53,856 nt of DNA from Acanthaster planci. Lineage: Eukaryota; Echinodermata; Asteroidea; Valvatida; Acanthasteridae. The notes below the pieces were generated by a model, which was not told the DNA's origin, made no database searches, and saw only the letters and a list, made by a program, of their open reading frames with translations. The position numbers were made by a program, and so were the translations under genes. This document shows, piece after piece, positions 47,465 to 53,856 of the stretch (the first letter of the stretch is position 1; each line of letters starts with the position of its first letter). The stretch lies in contig NW_019091727.1 in the NCBI RefSeq assembly GCF_001949145.1, positions 4,261 to 58,116 on the forward strand, read 5' to 3'.

Positions 47465-50400
47465 GAAAACTATCGGATGACCCTTTTGAGCCGCATGTAT
47501 TGGAAACAGCACCGTTTTAAACATTTAAAACTGACCATGCTTCTCTGGACAACAGAGGGCACTATTACTGTGATGTCAATCATAGATGACACAATTTCAG
47601 ATGTTTTTTATTTTAATTGTGAAACCAAACTTTGCTTATAAATTCAATGCATTTATGAACAATTTACCAATTGGCTTACTGCCAAGCACTTTTATTGAAA
47701 CCAGTCACCTCCAAATTGTTGGTAATTTGACTTATGATCATGTAAAAAGGTATCAACAGCCTTTTTGAACTGGTAACCAGGAAGTAGAAAACAAAGACAC
47801 CTCAATCATAGGTAGTGAGTCCAAACTAGCTGAGAGTTCATTACATGGCTTTTGCTATTCTTACAATTTTAATTTTACCATGTCCTCCCGCAAGGCTTCC
47901 ACAGCGCCTTAATTTTGGAAACACATGGCACTGCAACCACTGATCTCCAAACACAGAGGGGACAGCATATGTAGTCTCAGCAATTCCAATCATTGGGAAA
48001 AATCTGCATAATGTATTGTTTCCTAAGTGGTAATGGGGGGGGGACGGTGCTTTTTCACACCTATTGAAATATCAGGATTTTTCGTGGAGATCAGTAAAAG
48101 CAACTTGTGCTGTAGTAATAGCAATTTTACATCTGCATTTATGTCATAGAGGAGTGCTTGTGAATTGTACATACCGTGTACTTGTCAAGACGAGTTGGGT
48201 GCAACATCTTATGGGGGAACTGGAAAATTCTTCTTTTAATTTCAAATAGTCACACCTCTTAGTAAGAGGTACATGTACATGTACCTGAAAACAACGAAGA
48301 ACAATTTATTAGGACTGAGACCTAAAGTTTACCTCGTTAAAAGAAGAATATTGTATAAAAATGCTCACATTAAGGAGCTTTGACTAGTTTGCATCAGTTT
48401 TACATTTGCTGAAACAAAAGTCTCTAAACCAGAATCCATGGATGAGATGAACTTATCAAAACACAAACTGTCTTCTAGAGCCTTTTACAAGCTTAAATAT
48501 ACCTGTAATTCCCAATGGGTCACCTTGAGAGGTTGGTTTTGCTATGCCACTCACAGCAGTCAATATTTGCATGCTTCTCTGGCCAGGTTTGTGAAATGAG
48601 ATATTCATTCACTGTACAATACAGTCAACTCTCGATATAAAGAGTGAATTCTGAGAATCCTAATTTCTTCAGTTCTTTTGTTTCCTTTTTCCCCACTCTT
48701 TTTACAACACAGTGCTGGCTAAAAAACAGTCATTTGCCTGGACCCTTATAACTTTGCTATAATGGGAGTTGACTATAAATGTGCATCATACAGGGACATG
48801 ACCACTATGGATACGTGTGCAAAGGTACAGTAAAGTGCAACGTCTACATGAGTTGCTTTAGCCACTTCTTGGAAAGGACACCGTACTTTGTTCCCATGTG
48901 TGCATTCTTGATGGAATAAAATGCACATCTAAACAAAATGTCACTGTAACGTCATTACATGTACATGTATGTTGCAGGTCTGTAAGGTACATGCATTTTG
49001 TTTTGTCTAGTGGCTGAAATGTAACCATGGCACCCTTGATATGAAGGATTGATAACATTCCAAAATCAGGTACATTAATTCCAAAGTCTTTTCCAAGTTC
49101 AACCAACATTTCTATGAAGCTACTCATGTGCTTGTACATTGTACTTCGATAAAATTTTGCAAACCTTGACATCTTTGATGTCTGTGCATCATCCAAATAC
49201 TACAGCAGAAAGATCTATTTACATGTACTTCCATCTGCATAGCAGCAATTTACCACTTGCATGTAATAAAGTTCATCAGATTTTACAGTACTGACACTGA
49301 CAATAAAAACTTCATTTCAAAGCACTTGTTTTAAAACTCTAGAAGCCATTGAACCACAACATACTTGAGAAAAGGGTTCTTCCTGTGCCCATTTTCACTG
49401 TTCATCCTTGAGCACAAAATGTGTATTTATAGTAAATTATAAATACATACATAAATCCTATTACATGTGTGGCAGCTACGGGTGTAAATGCTTCTCCATG
49501 CTTGGCATACATGCACATGTATCTGAACGGAATACATCTGGGAAATACATGAGAATATAGACAAGTTTTAACAATTCAAAAACTTCTCAAAATAATTCAA
49601 CATTTCTTATGTATGCTTCAAACTCAAAATGTTTCCATGGAATCCAACAGTACAATAATTCCCTTAAGCATGGTAAATGAGGAACAAGTGTTCAAGTTTT
49701 TACTTTCAACCCCACAGGTACAAAATTGTGACATCTCTCAAATACCCCCTCCCCCCAAGGATAGTGTACCTCTGGGTAGCAATGTCAAATATTAAACATA
49801 TGTAAACATGTTCCCATTTCACGGGTTGAAGCCGTGTTTGCTGCAGTAGTTCACAGCTGTTTGATTACAAGTAAATGTGCATCAAATCAAGACAACTTTA
49901 AATTTCAACAAGAGAATTACTTTGATTTACTATGCAAGGACATTCAGTCAATGGGGTCTGACAAGATCACAAGAACTTTTATAACATGCTGACAAATGTG
50001 CTCATTGCCCACTAAATTTGAAGTTCTAGAAATACCTGAAATCCTGCAAAAGCAAGAGCATCTTAGTCCCTGGCCATCTGTTTTACCTTGTAAAACTCTA
50101 TTCTCCATGTTACTTTTTGGAGCCACATCTTTTCTATTGATGAGTCAGAGCATGCGTTATACACGTGATGAATGTTAGCTAGCACAATGCAAAAACAATT
50201 TCATTGGGTGACTGACAAAACATTCCATTCTACTTACCTACACCTCCTAGATTGACCAACAAATTAAATTATTCCTTCCGTTATATATGTGTTAAACCTT
50301 CATAATTTGTTTTCTACCACCAGGAAAACCCCTCAATCACTTGAATAAAGCCCTGCATCACCTACATGAATGAATTCAGAAAGTTTGAGACCATGGAATG

Positions 50401-51776
50401 GAACTTCCATTTTTGTGGTGTGGCCGTGAGTGTATTGGAACAAGTAATTCAGTGATAAACAGCCCATAATGATATGTTTTATTCAGGCTTTGTCAAAAAA
50501 TGCACGTTTGTATACGTACTGTACAGTGTATATCAATATATAAGTTTACAACTGACACAAACGCCAGTGTGGAAAGTGTCTCAGAAACGTAGATCAGCAG
50601 GCGTTAATAGCTAAACATTCACAAAGAACTACAGCAATGTTCTGTTCATGTAAGGGAACTATTCCTGAAACTATGATTCACCAGTTGAAAGGGAATTATT
50701 ATTTTAGAACTTAAATTGTAACGTATTAAGGAAGCACAGTTTGAGAACACATACACAAGTACTCAAGCATCAATTATACAAATTGTTAGGCTACTTTTGC
50801 TTGCCGCATCTTTTCTTTAGCACACATGGCAACAATTCCAGTCAAGCGTTTTAGGTGGCAAGAATAAGAAATAAGCAGGAAAAAAAAATGTCCGTACAAT
50901 TTACTGAAGACGCAAGTACGTGCATAGAATGCATTTAAGCATACACCATCAAGGTATATGACATCACTAGTTTAAGAGCGCTAACTCACCATGGAAAGTG
51001 AAGCCTGCTGGTTACATCCACAAATGTGCAAAATCATATGGAAAACTCAAATTTTTGCATGACATTTGTACAGCTGCATGCATTTGTATTCTAAAACAAA
51101 GTGTCAACAAAGCTGATACCCCCAAACTGAAATGTTTAAACAGTAAATGAGCGTTTTGTTTTGCCTGGTGTACATAAAGCAAACCTGTGCGCATTGTGCA
51201 GCAGACAAATTTCACAGAGACTACCTAATGCCTTATTAATTAATTGATGTGCTTACACGCTACATGTATCTGCATTTGTTGTACCAGAGTACATCACTTG
51301 GAATTCATTCCATTCCTTATTTTATTACATTCAACAAACACACACATGAATTCAAAATAACTGCACCAAGAATGGCGCCAAAAAGTGTATCACCAAGAAA
51401 AGAGGAGACAGCATTTTACTAATGTAATATACATGTAGCTCTGTGGTATACACCAACCAAGGCAGTGAGATAAGGCACAAATCCAAACCCCAAGTTACAC
51501 AAACGACAGCCACTGTTCCCTAAGAAAGATCACCGTGCAAATGTTATAGCCATGCATATATGCACAACTGGAAACTTTGTACAAGGTACATTAGAATTCA
51601 AATACTTCAATGACCCTGAATGGTTGTGTTGTGCATAAACTTCTTTTTCATATGCTCCCATCGCTATCTGGGCTTACACCAAGCTTAGGAGTACATGTAT
51701 CTTGGATACTTGGCAAGAGTGCCTTATGATAGTAACACTCAGATGACCGAGTTTTACTCCACTGTAAGTTGACTTC
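47465..51776. other. No confident gene; possible long 3' UTR of a minus-strand gene
   Basis: AT-rich DNA with TACATGTAC tracts (for example 48272-48285 and 48956-48969). No splice-bounded coding block was accepted. If the exon at 51777-51892 is real, part of this region may be its 3' untranslated region: TTTATT at about 50479-50484 gives AATAAA on that strand. Confidence 0.4.
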
Positions 51777-51892
51777 TCAGAAGCGCTTCGTCCTTTCAGG
51801 GATGAGCGTGTCTCTCAGCATGTCAAACACAGAAAGGACCCCACTGCGCTTGCTGCGTTTGTTGAAATAGTTTGTGACAACATCATCTCTTT
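51777..51892 (-). CDS. Apparent last coding exon of an unrecognised gene
   Basis: On the minus strand, acceptor TCCTCACAG opens a frame of 37 full codons that ends at TGA (51779-51777). The peptide runs RDDVVTNYFNKRSKRSG and then VLSVFDMLRDTLIPERTKRF, rich in Arg/Lys with an amphipathic VLSVFDMLRDTL stretch. The first codon is split, with two bases in this exon. Codon choice and GC are higher than in the flanks, as in the other exons of the window. Upstream exons would lie beyond 53856, because none was seen between 51893 and the edge. I do not recognise the family. Confidence 0.5.
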
Positions 51893-51989
51893 CTGTGAGG
51901 ACACAACAGCCAATATGAGAATATTACAATGCATTTCCAGGATAATGGTACAAAAGTCACACAAGATCAACCTAAAAATAAAAATATGT

Positions 51990-52185
51990 ATCGCTCTAAC
52001 TTGACAGAGTTTGTGAAACTTGTTTTCAGGTAGCCAATTTTGCACAATGGTACACCATATACTGTGAACCAGGTTCAAATCCCAACTAAGCTGACATGTG
52101 GATTGGTTTCTTAGTTCCTGCCTGATTCTGTGGTTCTCCCTGGAATATTTTTTTGGTTTTCCGCCCACCTCTATACCTGAACATA
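51990..52185 (+). mobile_element. tRNA-derived SINE, copy 2
   Basis: GGTTCAAATCC (52072-52082) is a good pol III B box; the A box is degenerate. Downstream are ACATGTGGATTGGTTTCTTA, CTGCCTGATTCTGTGGTTCT and GGTTTTCCGCCCACC in the same order as the copy at 11890-12062. It lies next to the 51777-51892 exon, in its upstream intron. Confidence 0.7.
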
Positions 52186-52337
52186 TCCTGCTTGTCTTCT
52201 CCCCCAGCACCCTAGAGAGAACAGGGATTTACCCTAGTTAAATAAGGAATAAATGTGTGCTTGGCTGGTGTAAACCATTATTTTGAAACAGGCAAAAAAG
52301 CATATTCATAAGGTAATAAATATGAGCTCAACTGGTC

Positions 52338-52758
52338 TTAACCCCTTTGCGCCGCGACGGCTAGAGCAGCCATAAAAATTGAGATCTCAGCCCACTTTTC
52401 AGCTATTATTCTCAGCCCACGCTCGAGCAAACACGGTGAAAGAAGGCAGACCCTGGCTCTTGTATATATGGTGATTGGCCTTTGTGTGTAGCCCCGAAAT
52501 GAACAGACAGACTTTGCATCATAATCACCAGCTTCACAATAGTCCCCACTTTGAAAAGAGGCAACAGGAATGTGGAAGCATGAGTAGAGCCGCATGCCAC
52601 CGAACAATGAGCCTTTTCACTGTGTAATTCAAAGCCTGCAGAGCACGCAGGGCCACAAACCGAGAATTTGTGGTTTGGCAGGTGGCCTTCGTGGCCAAAG
52701 AAGGCTGGAATTCTCGGAGTCGGCTTTTGGAAAGAAATTTCTGTCGTCAAGGGGTTAA
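52338..52758. mobile_element. piggyBac-type MITE with TTAA target site
   Basis: TTAA at 52338-52341 and 52755-52758 flank ends CCCCTTTGCGCCGCGAC and, in reverse complement, CCCCTTGACGACAGAAA. TTAA duplication and a CCC start are the hallmarks of piggyBac. The 413-bp interior is non-coding and includes a hairpin bounded by CCGAGAATT and AATTCTCGG (about 52659-52719). Confidence 0.7.
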
Positions 52759-52824
52759 ACATCTGTATAAGACCAGCTCTGGAGAATGGACGTTACTGAT
52801 GCCAAAGCCGCAAGCAAGGGTATT

Positions 52825-53255
52825 ATCAGCATTCTTCCTCCTGAGCAAGGCCTTCAACGTTAGTTTAAGACTGGCCAAGTACATATTTATTCCCATTTAT
52901 AAATACCTTGTTATCCAGAGAGTCAAAAGAAATCAACGTATGATTGACTTACAACAATTTTGTTGACAACTTTATTTTCATTTTCCCGAACACCCCATCC
53001 ATTTTATGGTATATTCCTTTTGAAAGTTGTCCAACATAATCCCCTTCAATGAGCTTGGCATGCGTGTGGTGCGTCGTGTGCACAGACTCCTGACCAATCA
53101 GACCCGAATAGGCTGTCTCGTAACATGTGCCAGCGTGTGAGTTACGCAGTGGGCATTATCATTTCTCAGCGGGCATTATCAAATGTTAATATAGGTTACG
53201 TGATGCGTTTCCACTAACAGGAATAAAAAAGTGTCTGAGGTATTCACAAATTCTT
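52825..53255. repeat. Interspersed repeat, copy near 53 kb
   Basis: Ordered match to 25270-25740: CATTTTCCCGAACACCCC, ATTTTATGGTATATTCCTTT, CCCCTTCAATGAGCTTGGC, GACTCCTGACCAATCAGAC, GTGCCAGCG and GGGCATTATCA. A shorter, more decayed third copy follows at about 53330-53430 (CACCCCTCTAGCCATTTTAC, GGCATATTC), and the start of another at about 53528-53582 (TTTAAGACCAGCCGAGCACA). Confidence 0.7.
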
Positions 53256-53582
53256 ACTTGTAAATGCCTTTGGTGTGAAAAATGTCAAGAAGTTAGAAAA
53301 TTTCAGCAATTCTGTTCAACAATTTTAAATTATTTTTTTCAATCACCCCTCTAGCCATTTTACGGCATATTCTTGTTGCAAGTAGTCATAAACAATGACC
53401 TTATATGGAGACATGCACACGCACGGTATGTACTAGCCGCTAGGTAAGATGGCACAGAACACAATGAGCAAGTACATGTAGCAAGGAACATTAAATCAGC
53501 ACCCATTCTTTTGTAGTGGTTTTAACAAATGTTTAAGACCAGCCGAGCACATACTAGTAGTTATTCCCATTCTTAAGTACCT

Positions 53583-53856
53583 CAAGTCACAAGTTTTAAA
53601 AATGATAAATTTGCAATAAGGTTGTTCTGTGGGTGAGGTGTTATAGTAAAAAACAATGCATATTTACGGTGGAATTTAAATTAATCTATCATTTTAATAA
53701 ATGGAATGACTGCCATCACACCCGTAGAAATTTTCATGTGGACCTGGACGGGTCATTCAGGGCATGTCTTGGGATCTGCTGTGCCCTGTAACATGTGACA
53801 TTCTCTTGAGGGCAAACAGCTTTTCTTAATTTGGTGGGGATATGATGTCCTAGTCC
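53583..53856. other. Right edge; no feature seen
   Basis: AT-rich, non-coding by eye. Confidence 0.4.

Noticed and set aside
48858-49202. Minus-strand frame of about 75 codons preceded by an acceptor-like TTTCTGCTGTAG (MSRFAKFYRSTMYKHM...)
   Set aside because: No fitting donor or partner exons, AT-driven composition, and no family recognised. Treated as chance within a possible 3' UTR.
1-53856. CRISPR arrays, bacterial operons, rRNA or canonical tRNA genes
   Set aside because: None seen. The window is eukaryotic, and the only tRNA-like signals are the two SINE heads.

Overview
The window reads as animal nuclear DNA, most probably from a marine invertebrate deuterostome such as an echinoderm. 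The signs are small exons separated by long AT-rich introns with GT-AG borders, vertebrate-like gene families at moderate divergence, many TACATGTACATG and AGGCCTAGGCC tracts, and a dense load of fold-back elements, DIRS-like, CR1/L2-like and tRNA-SINE repeats. The taxon is inferred from style only. One assembly gap of 135 N lies at 23718-23852.

Layout. 1-3100 is GC-richer repeat debris: a broken Ty3/gypsy-like pol fragment on the minus strand and a broken DIRS/Ngaro-like tyrosine recombinase on the plus strand. 4675-5815 is a 1.14 kb imperfect palindrome. 6602-20328 (minus) is a 13-exon PYROXD2 gene, a mitochondrial FAD-dependent oxidoreductase of the phytoene-desaturase type. Its exon 8 appears to carry 2 extra bases. 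20329-26306 is repeat-rich intergenic DNA with the gap. 26348-42498 (minus) is ENO4, an enolase-like gene with about 13 exons. Its 5.1 kb second intron holds a dead CR1/L2-like LINE that is itself interrupted by an inverted-repeat element. 43168-47064 (plus) is a complete four-exon ankyrin-repeat gene, best matched to ANKRD53. 47065-51776 has no confident gene. 51777-51892 (minus) is the apparent last coding exon of a gene I do not recognise, which would continue beyond the right edge. 52338-53600 is a piggyBac-type MITE followed by decayed copies of a repeat also seen near 25.3 kb.

ENO4 and ANKRD53 are arranged head to head, with candidate start codons about 670 bp apart. A near-consensus RFX X-box lies 53 bp upstream of the ANKRD53 start. 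ENO4 is known as a sperm-flagellum enolase and RFX factors drive ciliary genes, so a shared ciliary or testis promoter is an attractive inference. PYROXD2 has no evident functional link to these two. All coordinates, splice sites and reading frames were worked out by eye; no alignment or database search was run.
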